DNA of 64,000 nt, from contig NZ_JAUSUJ010000001.1 of assembly GCF_030813915.1 (NCBI RefSeq), positions 62,001 through 126,000 of the forward strand. The letters are read 5' to 3'. Below the pieces are notes generated by a model. The model worked only from the letters and a program-made list of their open reading frames with translations, was not told the origin of the DNA and ran no database searches. Position numbers and translations under genes: made by a program. How positions within the stretch are numbered: the first letter of the stretch is position 1; each line of letters begins with the position of its first letter. The DNA comes from Rhodoplanes tepidamans (GTDB lineage: Bacteria > Pseudomonadota > Alphaproteobacteria > Rhizobiales > Xanthobacteraceae). Positions 18,500 through 28,164 of this stretch are shown one piece after another.

Positions 18500-19153
18500 T
18501 CAGGATTTGCGCAGCAGCTTCAGGCCGCAGAGGGTTTCGAGCGCCTCGTGGGTCAGGCCCGGCGCGAGATCGTGGGCGACCACGCCGGCGGGCGTGATGT
18601 CGAAGGTGGCGTGGTCGGTGTAGACGCGGCGCACGCAGGCGACGCCGGTGAGCGGGCTGGTGCAGCGTTCGACCAGCTTGCAGACGCCCTTCTTGGTGAG
18701 CAGGTCCATCATCACGAAGACCGACTTGGCGCCGATGGCGAGGTCCATGGCGCCGCCGACCGCCGGGATCGCGTCCTTGGCACCGGTGTGCCAGTTGGCG
18801 AGGTCGCCCTTCACCGACACCTGGTAGGCGCCGAGCACGCAGTAGTCGAGATGGCCGCCGCGCATCATCGCGAAGGAGTCGGCGTGGTGGAAGTAGGAGG
18901 CGCCGGGCAGGGCGGTGACGTACTGCTTGCCGGCGTTCATCAGGTCGACGTCCTCCTCGCCGGGCGGCGGCTTCGGGCCCATGCCGAGCAGGCCGTTCTC
19001 GGTGTGGAGGATGATGGTCACGCCCTCGGGCAGGCAGTCGGCGACCTCGGTCGGCGCGCCGATGCCGAGATTGGCGTAGGAGCCGTCGGGGATGTCGGCG
19101 GCGACGCGGATGGCGATCTCTCGTCGGGAGAGGCGCTGGAAGTCTTGGCTCAT
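18500..19153 (-). CDS. pcaJ: 3-oxoadipate CoA-transferase subunit B
   Basis: 217-aa beta subunit of a family I CoA transferase; it moves CoA from succinyl-CoA to 3-oxoadipate. The catalytic glutamate lies in the motif HTENGLLGMGP. The ATG at 19153 (MSQDFQRLSRREIAIRVAAD) has GGAG upstream; an in-frame ATG at 19225 would overlap pcaI and is less likely. It lies 22 nt after pcaI and 17 nt before pcaF. Acetoacetate CoA transferase would look similar, but thiolase neighbours and the IclR regulator favour 3-oxoadipate. Confidence 0.88.
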   Translation of the reverse strand: MSQDFQRLSRREIAIRVAADIPDGSYANLGIGAPTEVADCLPEGVTIILHTENGLLGMGPKPPPGEEDVDLMNAGKQYVTALPGASYFHHADSFAMMRGGHLDYCVLGAYQVSVKGDLANWHTGAKDAIPAVGGAMDLAIGAKSVFVMMDLLTKKGVCKLVERCTSPLTGVACVRRVYTDHATFDITPAGVVAHDLAPGLTHEALETLCGLKLLRKS

Positions 19154-19175
19154 GGAAGTCTCCGGACGATGTCGC

Positions 19176-19865
19176 TCAGTGCTGGGCGGGGCCGTCGGCG
19201 TGGGCGGGGCCCACCTGGACGACACGCTTGACGAAGATGCCGGGCGTCACGACGGTCTCGGGATCGAGCGCACCGACCTCGACCACCTCGGTGACCTGGG
19301 CGATCGTGCACTTGGCGGCGGTCGCCATCACGGGCCCGAAGTTGCGGGCGGTCTTGCGGTAGACGAGGTTGCCGAGCGCGTCGCCCTTGAACGCCTTGAT
19401 GAACGCGTAGTCGGCCGAGATCGGGTATTCCAGCACGTAGTGGCGGCCGTTGATCTCGCGGGTCTCCTTGCCCTCGGCGAGCAGCGTGCCGTAGGCGGTC
19501 GGGGTGAAGAAGGCGCCGATGCCGGCCCCGGCGGCGCGGATGCGCTCGGCCAGATTGCCCTGCGGCACCAGATCGAGCGTCAGCTCGCCCGACAGGTAGC
19601 GCTCGTCGAAGGCCTTCGAATCGGCCTGACGCGGGAACGAGCAGACGATCTTCCGCACCCGGCCCAGATGAATCAGCTTGGCGATTCCCTCCTGCGCGGT
19701 GCCGGCGTTGTTGGAGATGATCGTCAGCTCCTTGGCGCCCTGCGCCACCAGCGCGTCGATCATCTCGAACGGCACGCCCGCGTCGCCGAAGCCTCCGATC
19801 ATGATCGAGGCACCGTCCGGGACGTCGGACACCGCCTCCTCCAGCGATGGGCAGATCTTGTTCAT
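19176..19865 (-). CDS. pcaI: 3-oxoadipate CoA-transferase subunit A
   Basis: 229-aa alpha subunit of the same transferase, with the N-terminal glycine motif MIGGFGDAGVP and SNNAGTAQEGIAKLI. ATG 19865 has GGAGG 6 nt upstream. First gene of the minus-strand operon pcaI-pcaJ-pcaF (possibly plus the MFS gene), facing a divergent IclR-family gene. The gap between them holds several operator-like boxes, the nearest only 18 nt upstream of the start codon. Confidence 0.88.
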   Translation of the reverse strand: MNKICPSLEEAVSDVPDGASIMIGGFGDAGVPFEMIDALVAQGAKELTIISNNAGTAQEGIAKLIHLGRVRKIVCSFPRQADSKAFDERYLSGELTLDLVPQGNLAERIRAAGAGIGAFFTPTAYGTLLAEGKETREINGRHYVLEYPISADYAFIKAFKGDALGNLVYRKTARNFGPVMATAAKCTIAQVTEVVEVGALDPETVVTPGIFVKRVVQVGPAHADGPAQH

Positions 19866-19882
19866 GCGGCCTCCACTCGATG

Positions 19883-19903
19883 GTGCGATGCACAAATTCG
19901 CAC
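19883..19903. promoter_or_regulatory. Operator-like inverted repeat next to pcaI start
   Basis: GTGCGA (19883-19888) and TCGCAC (19898-19903) form a perfect 6-bp inverted repeat with a 9-nt gap, sharing the TCGCAC core of the box at 19955-19969. Likely binding site for the IclR regulator. Confidence 0.45.
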
Positions 19904-19907
19904 ATCC

Positions 19908-19922
19908 GTTCGATTAACGCGC
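19908..19922 (+). promoter_or_regulatory. PcaU/PobR-type box 1
   Basis: GTTCGATTAACGCGC closely resembles the GTTCGATAATCGCAC-type box recalled for IclR regulators of aromatic degradation (PcaU/PobR). It sits in the pcaI/iclR divergent gap. Confidence 0.5.
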
Positions 19923-19954
19923 AGCACCGTGCCTCCATCATCGGAGATCGTCAA

Positions 19955-19969
19955 GTTCTGTAATCGCAC
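19955..19969 (+). promoter_or_regulatory. PcaU/PobR-type box 2
   Basis: GTTCTGTAATCGCAC differs from the recalled consensus GTTCGATAATCGCAC at two positions. It lies mid-gap between pcaI and the IclR gene. Confidence 0.5.
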
Positions 19970-20066
19970 GGACGTTCGAAAACGGGTATGGTGAGACCGC
20001 ATGCACGCGTGTCTCGGTCTGCGGACCGACGGGGCTGGTCGAACCCGTCACGACGGGATAGGAGAT

Positions 20067-20081
20067 GCGCGATAATCGAAC
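20067..20081 (-). promoter_or_regulatory. PcaU/PobR-type box 3
   Basis: On the minus strand this reads GTTCGATTATCGCGC, nearly identical to box 1 (one difference) but in the opposite orientation. It is 70-90 nt upstream of the iclR start, suited to autoregulation. Confidence 0.5.
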
Positions 20082-20152
20082 GGCGTGCCCGCCGATTCGT
20101 CCGGTCGCCGTGTGGCGGCCGGCGGCGGGCCGCACAGCGCGGCAGGCCCGCC

Positions 20153-20980
20153 ATGACCGAGATGGATCCCGACGACCCCGACGAGGCCCCCGCGGCCGGA
20201 CACGCGGCCGAGGGGCCGGTGCCCGGCGATCCCAACATCATGACGTCGCTGGTGCGCGGGCTCGCCGTGATCCAGGCGTTCTCGCGCGAGAGCGCCTCGC
20301 TCACCATCTCGCAGATCAGCCAGAAGACCGGCATTCCGCGCGCCGCCGTGCGGCGCTGCCTCTACACGCTGCGGGCGCTCGGCTTCGCCGACACCGACGA
20401 CGGCCGCCAGTACGTGCTGCGCCCGCGCATCCTGGCGCTCGGCCACGCCTATCTGAGCTCGATCCCGCTCGCCCGGGTGGCGCAGCCGCTGCTGCGGCGG
20501 ATCGCCGACACGCTCAACGAGTCGTGCTCGATCGCCATCCTCGACGGCGACGACATCGTCTACGTGGCGCGCGCCTCGGTGTCGCGCATCATGACCATCG
20601 ACCTGCATGTCGGCAGCCGGCTGCCGGCGGCGTTCACGTCGATGGGCCGGGTGCTGCTCGCCCATCGGCCGCCGGCCGAGCTCGACGAGCGCCTCGCCCG
20701 CGTGACCTTCCAGCCGTTCACCGTGCACACGATCCGCGACGTCGCGGCGCTGCGCGCCGAGATCCTGCGGGTGCGGGCGGCCGGCTACTCGGTCATGGAC
20801 CAGGAGCTGGAGCTCGGGCTGCGCTCGATCGCGGTGCCGATCCTGTCGGCGGACGGCGCCGCGACGGCGGCCCTGAACGTCGGCGCCCACGCATCGCGCA
20901 TGTCGGTCGCCGACATGGTGGAGAAGATCCTGCCGCTGCTGCGCGAGGCGGCCGAAGAGCTGTCGCTGTGCGCCGGGTGA
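20153..20980 (+). CDS. IclR-family regulator, PcaR/PcaU/PobR type
   Basis: 275-aa regulator. A short acidic N-terminus (MTEMDPDDPDE) precedes the IclR winged helix (~35-95: SLVRGLAVIQAFSRES, then SQISQKTGIPRAAVRRCLYTL) and the IclR effector domain (~110-270), with SSIPLARVAQPLLRRIADTL and the C-terminal ALNVGAHASRMS. These motifs are typical of the PcaR/PcaU/PobR subgroup that responds to aromatic pathway intermediates. Divergent from pcaIJF. I infer that it activates or controls that operon with protocatechuate or 3-oxoadipate as ligand. The ribosome site before ATG 20153 is weak. Confidence 0.87.
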   Translation: MTEMDPDDPDEAPAAGHAAEGPVPGDPNIMTSLVRGLAVIQAFSRESASLTISQISQKTGIPRAAVRRCLYTLRALGFADTDDGRQYVLRPRILALGHAYLSSIPLARVAQPLLRRIADTLNESCSIAILDGDDIVYVARASVSRIMTIDLHVGSRLPAAFTSMGRVLLAHRPPAELDERLARVTFQPFTVHTIRDVAALRAEILRVRAAGYSVMDQELELGLRSIAVPILSADGAATAALNVGAHASRMSVADMVEKILPLLREAAEELSLCAG

Positions 20981-21042
20981 CGACATGGCGGGCGATACCA
21001 GCCGTCGCATGGACGGACGCTTCGCGCGCGGGCTCGCCCCAC

Positions 21043-21205
21043 TTTGCAGAACTCGTCATTCCGGGACGACGCGGAGCGTCGGACCCGGAATCCAGCCCGG
21101 AATGCCGAGTTCGGAGCTGGATTCCGGGTTCGCGCCGGAGCCTGCACTCGGGCGGCGCGAAGCGCCGACCCGGGTGGCGCGCCCCGGAATGACGGATTCT
21201 GCAAA
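21043..21205 (+). repeat. Dispersed repeat A, complete copy
   Basis: 163-bp element with long terminal inverted repeats: TTTGCAGAA then CGTCATTCCGGG at the left, CCCGGAATGACG then TTCTGCAAA at the right. It fills most of the gap between the iclR and maleylacetate reductase genes. No open frame of its own; MITE-like. Confidence 0.75.
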
Positions 21206-21297
21206 GCCCTCGCCTGCGCGGACGACGACGACCGAGAGGCCGTGCAAAGCCCTCTCGGCGCCCACGAGGCTCCGCCCGCTCATCCAGTGAGTCTGCA

Positions 21298-22359
21298 ATG
21301 AACCGGTTCGTCTATGCGTCCCACCCGGTGCGGGTGGTGTTCGGCCGCGGCACCGTCGCGGCGGTTCCCGAGGAGGTCGAGCGGCTGCGGCTGTCGCGCG
21401 TCCTGATCGTCACCACGCGGTCGAGCGCCGCGACGGCGGAGGCGGTGGCAAAGGCGCTCGGGCCGCGCGCCGCCGCGATCTTTCCCGGTGCCGTGATGCA
21501 CACGCCGGTCGCCGTCACCGAGACGGCGATGCAGCTCGTCGCCGAGACCGGCGCGGACGGCGTGGTGGCGATCGGCGGCGGCTCGGTGACCGGCCTCGGC
21601 AAGGCGATCGCGCTGCGCACGGACATGCCCCAGATCGTCGTGCCGACCACCTATGCGGGCTCGGAGATGAGCCCGATCCTCGGCGAGACCAGGGACGGCC
21701 AGAAGGTCACGCAATCGAGCGAGGCGATCCGGCCGGAGGTGGTCGTCTACGACGTCGATCTCACGCTCGGCCTGCCGCCGGCGCTGTCCGGCACGAGCGG
21801 CATCAACGCGCTCGCCCATGCGGTGGAGGCGCTCTACGCGCCGGACCGCAATCCGATCGTCGCGCTGATGGCGGTCGAGGCGATCGCCGCGCTGCATCGC
21901 GCGCTGCCCGCGCTGGTGCGCGATCCGCGGGATGTCGCGGCCCGCACCGACGCGCTCTACGGCGCCTGGCTCTCCGGCGTCTGCCTCGGCTCGGTGAGCA
22001 TGGCCCTGCATCACAAGCTCTGCCACACGCTCGGCGGCAGCTTCGACCTGCCGCACGCCGAGACCCACACGGCGGTGCTGCCGCACGCGCTCGCCTACAA
22101 CGCGCCGGCCGTGCCGGAGGCGATGGCGCGGCTCGCCGGGGTGCTCGGCGCCGATCCGGCGCGGGCGCTGTGGGATCTGGCCGGGGCGGTCGGGGCGAAG
22201 CGGGCGCTCGCCGATCTCGGCATGCCGGCGGACGGCATCGCGCTCGCCGCCGAGCGGGCGCTGGCGCGGCCCTATCCCAATCCGCGGCCGCTCGAGCGCG
22301 CCGCGATCGCGGCGCTGATCGCCCGCGCCTTCGCGGGCGAGCCGCCCGAGTCGATCTGA
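21298..22359 (+). CDS. Maleylacetate reductase (iron-containing ADH family)
   Basis: 353-aa dehydrogenase that reduces maleylacetate to 3-oxoadipate with NAD(P)H. It shows the family NAD-binding motif IGGGSVTGLGKAIAL, then PTTYAGSEMSP, GINALAHAVEALYAP, and HHKLCHTLGGSFDLPHAETH in the metal-site region. The match to maleylacetate reductases (PTTYAGSE and NALAHAVE) is better than to butanol dehydrogenases. Its product is the substrate of PcaIJ encoded nearby. No ring-cleavage dioxygenase is present in the window, so the source of maleylacetate is not visible. Confidence 0.85.
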   Translation: MNRFVYASHPVRVVFGRGTVAAVPEEVERLRLSRVLIVTTRSSAATAEAVAKALGPRAAAIFPGAVMHTPVAVTETAMQLVAETGADGVVAIGGGSVTGLGKAIALRTDMPQIVVPTTYAGSEMSPILGETRDGQKVTQSSEAIRPEVVVYDVDLTLGLPPALSGTSGINALAHAVEALYAPDRNPIVALMAVEAIAALHRALPALVRDPRDVAARTDALYGAWLSGVCLGSVSMALHHKLCHTLGGSFDLPHAETHTAVLPHALAYNAPAVPEAMARLAGVLGADPARALWDLAGAVGAKRALADLGMPADGIALAAERALARPYPNPRPLERAAIAALIARAFAGEPPESI

Positions 22360-22552
22360 AGGCGCGCGCCGAAGGAGCACGCCGCGACGGGCGCTGCCGC
22401 CGCCGCAGCGCCCCCATGCGGCGCGGCGGCATCGGGCTCTGGACCGCAGCCCTGCGAGGGGGCACAGTCGCGCTCCCCGAGACCATCCTGCGGCCGCCCG
22501 GCCGGTCGATCCCGAAAACACCCGGCGGTTGCACGAGCGAGGAGACGACACC

Positions 22553-23491
22553 GTGAGCCTGACGTCTGCCATCAAGGGCGTGATCCCGATCTCCCCGACC
22601 CCGTTCCATGCGGACGGCCGGGTCGACATGGACTCGATGGCGAAGCTCACCGACCACTTCGCCGCCTGCGGGGTGGACGGCATCACCATCCTGGGCCAGC
22701 TCGGCGAGGCGCCGAAGCTCGAGTTCTCGGAGGCGCGCGCCATCGTCGAGCTGGTGGCGAAGCGCTTCAAGGCGCCGATCGTCGTCGGCGTCTCGGCGCC
22801 CGGCTTCGCGGCGATGCGCTCGCTCGCCCGCGAGGCGATGGAGCTCGGCGCCTCCGGCGTGATGATCGGCCCGCCCAACACGCTGCGCACCGACGACCAG
22901 ATCGTCGGCTACTACCGCCAGGCCGCCGAGGCGATCGGCCCGGACGTGCCCTTCGTGCTGCAGGACTATCCGCTCACCTTCTCGGTGGTGATGACGCCGA
23001 ACGTCATCCGGCGGATCGTCACCGAGAACGCGAGCTGCGTGGTGCTCAAGCACGAGGACTGGCCCGGGCTCGACAAGATCACGGCGCTGCGCGGCTTCGA
23101 GGCCGACGGCGCGATGCGCCACATCGCCATCCTGACCGGCAATGGCGGCCTGTTCCTCGACTTCGAGATGGAGCGCGGCGCCGACGGCGCCAACACCGGC
23201 TACGCCTTCCCGGAGATGCTGGTCGACGTGGTGAAGCTGTCGGCGGCCGGCAGGCGCGACGACGCGCACGACCTGTTCGACGCGCATCTGCCCTATCTGC
23301 GCTACGAGCAGCAGCAGGGCCCGCTCGGCCTCGCGGTGCGCAAATACGTCTACATGCGCCGCGGCCTGATCGCCTGCGACGCCCAGAGGAAGCCCGGCGC
23401 GACCCTCAACGCCGCGGCCAAGGGCGAGGTCGAGTACCTGATCTCGCGCATCGCCCGGGCCGACCGGCGGGCCGTGCTGAAGGCGGCGTGA
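22553..23491 (+). CDS. Dihydrodipicolinate synthase (DapA)-family aldolase
   Basis: 312-aa class I aldolase of the DapA/NAL family. The Schiff-base lysine K166 is in VVLKHEDWPG, a tyrosine at ~139 in QDYPLT, and the GxxGE-type motif is LGQLGEAPKLEF. A GTG start at 22553 is chosen because a GAGGAG ribosome site lies just upstream. It is unlikely to be the housekeeping DapA: sequence around the lysine and the catabolic neighbours (maleylacetate reductase, 193 nt upstream) suggest cleavage or synthesis of a 2-oxo acid in catabolism. The exact substrate is unknown. Confidence 0.8.
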   Translation: MSLTSAIKGVIPISPTPFHADGRVDMDSMAKLTDHFAACGVDGITILGQLGEAPKLEFSEARAIVELVAKRFKAPIVVGVSAPGFAAMRSLAREAMELGASGVMIGPPNTLRTDDQIVGYYRQAAEAIGPDVPFVLQDYPLTFSVVMTPNVIRRIVTENASCVVLKHEDWPGLDKITALRGFEADGAMRHIAILTGNGGLFLDFEMERGADGANTGYAFPEMLVDVVKLSAAGRRDDAHDLFDAHLPYLRYEQQQGPLGLAVRKYVYMRRGLIACDAQRKPGATLNAAAKGEVEYLISRIARADRRAVLKAA

Positions 23492-23744
23492 GCCGGCCGC
23501 GCCGCACCGGCCGCCCGCGGGCGGCCGGCGCCGCGATCGCCGCGAGACCCGCCGCCAGACCCTTCGCAAGTGTCGCATCGCGCCACTTCGTAAGCCGACC
23601 GCGCGCGTTTGTGACCGCGCGGCCGGTGGCGGCGCCGCGGCCCGCGGCTTAGCATCGGCCCCTGTGGTTCGTTCCCGGAGGGGCCGGCCGCGGGCTGGCG
23701 GGCGAGCGGTCGCCGGCGGCGCCGCGGCGGCCGAGGAGGCCTGC

Positions 23745-24179
23745 ATGCGTGTCGCCGATCTTCTGAAGGGCAAGCCCGACGCCGTGATGATGGTGGAGCC
23801 GACGCTGTCGGTCGAGGCGCTCGCCGCGCGCCTGCGCGCCGCCCGCGTCGGCGTGATGCTGGTCAGCCGCGACGGCCGCAGCCTCGACGGCATCGTGTCC
23901 GAGCGCGACGTCGCCTACGGGCTCGCCGAGCACGGCGCCACCCTGCCGGTGCTCCAGGTCGCCGATCTGATGACCCGGACCGTGATCACCTGCAGCCCGC
24001 AGGACACCGTCGCGGAGGTCGCCAAGGTGATGACGCTGCGCCGCATCCGCCACCTGCCGGTGAAGGAGGGCGACGCCATCGTCGGCGTGATCAGCATCGG
24101 CGACGTGCTGAAGTCGCGCATCTCCGAGATCGAGCTGGAGGCCAACGTCCTGCGCGACATCGCCATCGCGGTGCGGTGA
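23745..24179 (+). CDS. CBS-domain pair protein
   Basis: 144-aa stand-alone protein with two CBS motifs (~5-65 and ~75-135): SVEALAARLRAARVGVMLV with GIVSERDVAYGL, then DTVAEVAKVMTLRRIRHLPV with GVISIGDVLKSR. CBS pairs bind adenosyl ligands such as AMP or NAD and usually regulate a partner protein. GAGGAGG lies ahead of ATG 23745. Convergent with murD; no partner is evident. Confidence 0.85.
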   Translation: MRVADLLKGKPDAVMMVEPTLSVEALAARLRAARVGVMLVSRDGRSLDGIVSERDVAYGLAEHGATLPVLQVADLMTRTVITCSPQDTVAEVAKVMTLRRIRHLPVKEGDAIVGVISIGDVLKSRISEIELEANVLRDIAIAVR

Positions 24180-24196
24180 CGCGAGTCGCGACGTCA

Positions 24197-24226
24197 GGTG
24201 GGTTCGCGCCCCGGAATGACGGCACC
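24197..24226 (-). repeat. Truncated copy of dispersed repeat A (right end)
   Basis: GTGGGTTCGCGCCCCGGAATGACGG matches only the right terminus of repeat A. It lies in the short convergent gap between the CBS gene and murD. Confidence 0.5.
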
Positions 24227-24231
24227 CGGCT

Positions 24232-25623
24232 TCACTTCACCCCGGGCAGCGCCTTCACCAGCTTGCGGAAGGCGTCGCCGCGGAGCTCGAAGTTCCTGAA
24301 CTGGTCGTAGGAGGCGCAGGCGGGCGACAGCAGCACCACGGCCTGCTGCAGATGGGCCGCGGCGGCGTCCTCGGCGGCCTGGGCGACCGCCTTGTCGAGC
24401 GTGCCGGCGATCGTCCACGGCGCCTTGCCGTCGAGCGTCCTGGAGAACTCCTCGGCCGCCTCGCCGATCAGATAGGCCTTTCGCACGCGCGGGAAGAAGC
24501 CCTCCAGCGGGGCGATGCCGCCGGTCTTCGGCTTGCCGCCGGCGATCCAGAAGATGTCGGAGAAGCAGGCGAGCGCGCGCGCCGCCGCGTCGGCGTTGGT
24601 CGCCTTGGAATCGTTGACGAACAGGATCGAGCCGTAGCGGCCGACCTCCTCGATCCGGTGCGGCAGGCCCGGATAGGTGCGCAAGCCCGCCTGGATCTGC
24701 GCCGGCGAGAGGCCCAGCGCGAGCGCCGCCGCGGCCGCGCAGGCGGCGTTCTGGGCGTTGTGGGTGCCGCGCAGCGTGGCGATGCCGCCGAGCAGGGCGA
24801 TCTCGCGCGACGCGGCGCCCTCGGCGCGCAGGATGCGGCCGCCCTCGACATAGATCCCGTCGGCGAGCGGCCGGCGCACCGACACGCGCACCACGTCGCG
24901 CCCGGCGCGGGCGACCCGGTCGGCGGCGGCCTGGCTCCAGTCGTCGTCGACGCCGATCACCGCGGTGCCGCCCTCCTGCACGCCGGCGACCAGGCGCTCC
25001 TTGAGGCCCGCATAGGTCTCCATGGTGCCGTGGCGGTCGAGGTGGTCCTCGGTGACGTTGAGCAGGATGCCGACCGAGGGGTCGAGGCTCGGTGCGAGGT
25101 CGATCTGGAACGACGACACCTCGATGACGTGGACGAGGCCGGGCTGCGGCGGCTTCAGCGACAGGATCGCGGTGCCGATGTTGCCGCCGATCTGCACCTC
25201 GCGGCCGGCGGCGGCGAGCAGGTGGGCGGTGAGCGCCGTCGTCGTCGACTTGCCGTTGGTGCCGGTGACGGCGACGAAATGGGCGTTCGGCGCGTGGGCG
25301 GCGCGCTCGCGGCAGAACAGCTCGATGTCGCCGATCACCTCGACGCCGGCGGCGCGGGCGAGCCCGACCGTCCAGTGCGGCGCCGGATGGGTGAGCGGCA
25401 CGCCGGGCGCCAGCACCAGCGCCGAGACGCGCGACCAGTCGATGGTGCGCAGGTCGGCGGTCGGGATGCCGGCGCTGGTGGCGTAGTCGATGCGCTCCTC
25501 GCTGTCGTCCCAGCCGACCACGTCGGCGCCTCCGGCGAACAGCGCGCTCGCGGTGGCGAGCCCGGACGTGCCGAGCCCGAAGATCGCCACCTTCTTGCCT
25601 TCCAGCGTGGTGACGGGGATCAT
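24232..25623 (-). CDS. murD: UDP-N-acetylmuramoylalanine--D-glutamate ligase
   Basis: 463-aa cytoplasmic ligase adding D-Glu to UDP-MurNAc-L-Ala. The N-terminal domain binds the UDP-substrate ([13 protein letters not shown]), the ATP loop is [16 protein letters not shown] near 118-133, and the C-terminal domain has [17 protein letters not shown]. It starts at ATG 25623, 4 nt after the mraY stop, and is the last gene of murE-murF-mraY-murD. In most relatives ftsW would follow; here it does not. Confidence 0.95.
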   Translation of the reverse strand: MIPVTTLEGKKVAIFGLGTSGLATASALFAGGADVVGWDDSEERIDYATSAGIPTADLRTIDWSRVSALVLAPGVPLTHPAPHWTVGLARAAGVEVIGDIELFCRERAAHAPNAHFVAVTGTNGKSTTTALTAHLLAAAGREVQIGGNIGTAILSLKPPQPGLVHVIEVSSFQIDLAPSLDPSVGILLNVTEDHLDRHGTMETYAGLKERLVAGVQEGGTAVIGVDDDWSQAAADRVARAGRDVVRVSVRRPLADGIYVEGGRILRAEGAASREIALLGGIATLRGTHNAQNAACAAAAALALGLSPAQIQAGLRTYPGLPHRIEEVGRYGSILFVNDSKATNADAAARALACFSDIFWIAGGKPKTGGIAPLEGFFPRVRKAYLIGEAAEEFSRTLDGKAPWTIAGTLDKAVAQAAEDAAAAHLQQAVVLLSPACASYDQFRNFELRGDAFRKLVKALPGVK

Positions 25624-25627
25624 CGGC

Positions 25628-26713
25628 TCACCTCAGCTTCAGGGTGGAGAGGCCGGCCAGCGCCAGCACCACCGAGATGATCCAGAAGCGGATCACGATC
25701 TGCGGCTCGGTCCAGCCGAGCTGCTCGAAATGATGATGCAGCGGCGCCATCTTGAAAACCCGCTTGCCGGTCAGCTTGAACGAGACCACCTGGACGATCA
25801 CCGAGACGGCCTCCAGCACGAACAGGCCGCCGATGATGCCGAGCACCACCTCGTGCTTGGTGACCACCGCGATCGAGCCGAGCAGGCCGCCGAGCGCCAG
25901 CGAGCCGGTGTCGCCCATGAACACCGAGGCGGGCGGGGCGTTGAACCACAGGAAGCCGAGCCCGGCGCCCAGGATCGCGCCGCACAGCACCGCGAGCTCG
26001 CCGGCGCCGGGGACGAAGTTGAGCTGCAGGTAGTCGGCGAACACGGCGTTGCCGACCACCCAGGAGATGCCGCCGAAGCTCGCCGCGGCGATCATCACGG
26101 GCACGATGGCGAGCCCGTCGAGGCCGTCGGTCAGGTTCACGGCGTTGCCGGCGCCGACGATGATGAAGGCCCCGAAGGCGAGGAAGAACCAGCCGAGATC
26201 GAGCACCATGTCCTTGACGAAGGGGAGCGCGAGCGAGGTGGCGAGCGGCGCCCGGCCCAGCATGGCGAGGGCGAAGCAGGCCATCACGGCGATCAGCGTC
26301 TCCAGCGCGAGCCGGGTCTTGCCCGAGAAGCCCGCATGGGTCTGCTTGGTCACCTTCAGGTAGTCGTCGTAGAAGCCGATCATCCCGAAGCCGAGCGTCA
26401 CGCCGAGCACGATCCAGACATAGGGGTTGGCCGGGTTCGCCCACAGCACGGTCGACACCACGAGGCCGGACAGGATCATCAGCCCGCCCATGGTCGGCGT
26501 GCCGACCTTGGTGAGCAGATGCGACTTCGGCCCGTCGGCGCGGATCGGCTGGCCCTTGCCCTGCTTCACCCGCAGCATGCGGATGATGGTCGGCCCGAAC
26601 AGGAACACGAACAGGGCCGCGGTGACGATCGCGCCGGCGGCCCGGAAGGTGATGTAGCGGAAGACGTTGAACGCCGTGAAGACATCGGAGAGGTCGGCGA
26701 GCCAGTAGAGCAT
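25628..26713 (-). CDS. mraY: Phospho-N-acetylmuramoyl-pentapeptide transferase
   Basis: 361-aa polytopic membrane enzyme that makes lipid I from UDP-MurNAc-pentapeptide and undecaprenyl phosphate. Signature motifs include [49 protein letters not shown] and the C-terminal [13 protein letters not shown]. The ATG at 26713 ([10 protein letters not shown]) lies 5 nt after the murF stop. The same frame remains open upstream through murF, but only as a shadow. Confidence 0.95.
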   Translation of the reverse strand: MLYWLADLSDVFTAFNVFRYITFRAAGAIVTAALFVFLFGPTIIRMLRVKQGKGQPIRADGPKSHLLTKVGTPTMGGLMILSGLVVSTVLWANPANPYVWIVLGVTLGFGMIGFYDDYLKVTKQTHAGFSGKTRLALETLIAVMACFALAMLGRAPLATSLALPFVKDMVLDLGWFFLAFGAFIIVGAGNAVNLTDGLDGLAIVPVMIAAASFGGISWVVGNAVFADYLQLNFVPGAGELAVLCGAILGAGLGFLWFNAPPASVFMGDTGSLALGGLLGSIAVVTKHEVVLGIIGGLFVLEAVSVIVQVVSFKLTGKRVFKMAPLHHHFEQLGWTEPQIVIRFWIISVVLALAGLSTLKLR

Positions 26714-26718
26714 GCGGA

Positions 26719-28164
26719 TCAGCCTCGCACTGGAAGGTCGTCGGACGCCGCGGGGGCGGGATAGCGGCGGGCCAGGGCCTTGACGATCGGCCCCATGCGG
26801 GAGCCGAGCGAGCCCTTCACCATCACGGCGTCGCCGGGCTGGATCTCGGCGAGCACCTGCGGCTCGAGCTCCTCGGAATTGGCGGCCCAGCCGCCGCGCC
26901 GGTCGGCCGGCAGCGCGTCCCACAGGGCGCGCATCAGCGGGCCGGCGCAGAACACGAGGTCGACGCCGCTCTCCACCACGGCCTCGGCGAGGCCGGCATG
27001 CAGGCCGGTCGCCGCGGCGCCGAGCTCCAGCATGTCGCCCAGCACGGCGATGCGGCGGCCGCGGCCGTGGACCGGCGCCCGGCCGAGCACCGCCAGCGCG
27101 GCCCGCATCGAGGTCGGGTTGGCGTTGTAGCTCTCGTCGATCAGCAGCGCGCGGCCGCCCGGGATCGCGAGCTCCATCCGGGTGCCGCGGCCGGCGGCCG
27201 GGCGCTGCCCGGCGAGCGCCAGCGCGCACAGCGCGAGGTCGGCGCCGGCGAGGCTCGCGGCCGCCAGCACGGCGAGCGAGTTGAGCACGAAATGGCGGCC
27301 CGGGGCGCCGATGCGGTAGTCGACCACGCTGCCGAGGATCGACGCCTCGACGGTCGAGCCGTCGTCCTGCAGGGCGTATTTGAGCAGCCGCGCGTCCGCC
27401 TTGGCGTTCTCGCCGAAGGAGACGATGCGCTCGACGCCGGCCTGGGCGGCGCGGCGCTTCAGCCGCTCGAAATGCGGGTTGTCGCGGTTGATCACGGCGG
27501 CGCCGCCGGGCTCGAGCCCGCCGAAGATCTCGGCCTTGGCGTCGGCGATGGCGGCGACGTCGGGGAAGAACTCGAGATGCACCGGCTCGACCGTGGTGAC
27601 GATCGCCACGTGCGGCCGCACCAGCGCGACCAGCGGCGTGATCTCGCCGGCGTGGTTCATGCCGATCTCGAACACCGCATAGCGCGCCGTCTCGGGCAGG
27701 CGGGCGAGCGACAGCGGCACGCCCCAGTGGTTGTTGAACGAGGCCGTCGAGGCGTGGGTCTCGCCGTCGGCGCGCAGCGCGACGCGCAGCGCCTCCTTGG
27801 TCGAGGTCTTGCCGACCGAGCCGGTGACGGCGATCACCCGGGCGGGCGAGCGGGCGCGCGCCGCGCGGGCGAGGTGGCGCAGGCCCTCCAGCACGTCGGG
27901 CACCACGAGCAGCGGCGCGTCGGCCGGGAACTCGGCCCGCCGGGCCTGCGACACCACCGCGAGCGCGGCGCCGTTCGCCAGCGCCTTGGCGACGAAGTCG
28001 TGGCCGTCGAGCCGTTCCCCGACGATGGCGAAGAAGGCCTCGCCGGTCGACACGGTGCGGCTGTCGATCGACAGGCCGACGATCGCGGCGGGCAGGGGGC
28101 CGGACCCCTCTGCCGACATGGCGGCGGCCATGTCGCCGACGGTCCACAGCGGCGGCGTGGTCAT
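26719..28164 (-). CDS. murF: UDP-N-acetylmuramoyl-tripeptide--D-Ala-D-Ala ligase
   Basis: 481-aa Mur ligase joining D-Ala-D-Ala to the UDP-MurNAc-tripeptide. The ATP loop [16 protein letters not shown] is near 112, followed by [24 protein letters not shown] and [18 protein letters not shown] 28164 overlaps the murE stop (ATGA), showing translational coupling. Full family length. Confidence 0.95.
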   Translation of the reverse strand: MTTPPLWTVGDMAAAMSAEGSGPLPAAIVGLSIDSRTVSTGEAFFAIVGERLDGHDFVAKALANGAALAVVSQARRAEFPADAPLLVVPDVLEGLRHLARAARARSPARVIAVTGSVGKTSTKEALRVALRADGETHASTASFNNHWGVPLSLARLPETARYAVFEIGMNHAGEITPLVALVRPHVAIVTTVEPVHLEFFPDVAAIADAKAEIFGGLEPGGAAVINRDNPHFERLKRRAAQAGVERIVSFGENAKADARLLKYALQDDGSTVEASILGSVVDYRIGAPGRHFVLNSLAVLAAASLAGADLALCALALAGQRPAAGRGTRMELAIPGGRALLIDESYNANPTSMRAALAVLGRAPVHGRGRRIAVLGDMLELGAAATGLHAGLAEAVVESGVDLVFCAGPLMRALWDALPADRRGGWAANSEELEPQVLAEIQPGDAVMVKGSLGSRMGPIVKALARRYPAPAASDDLPVRG

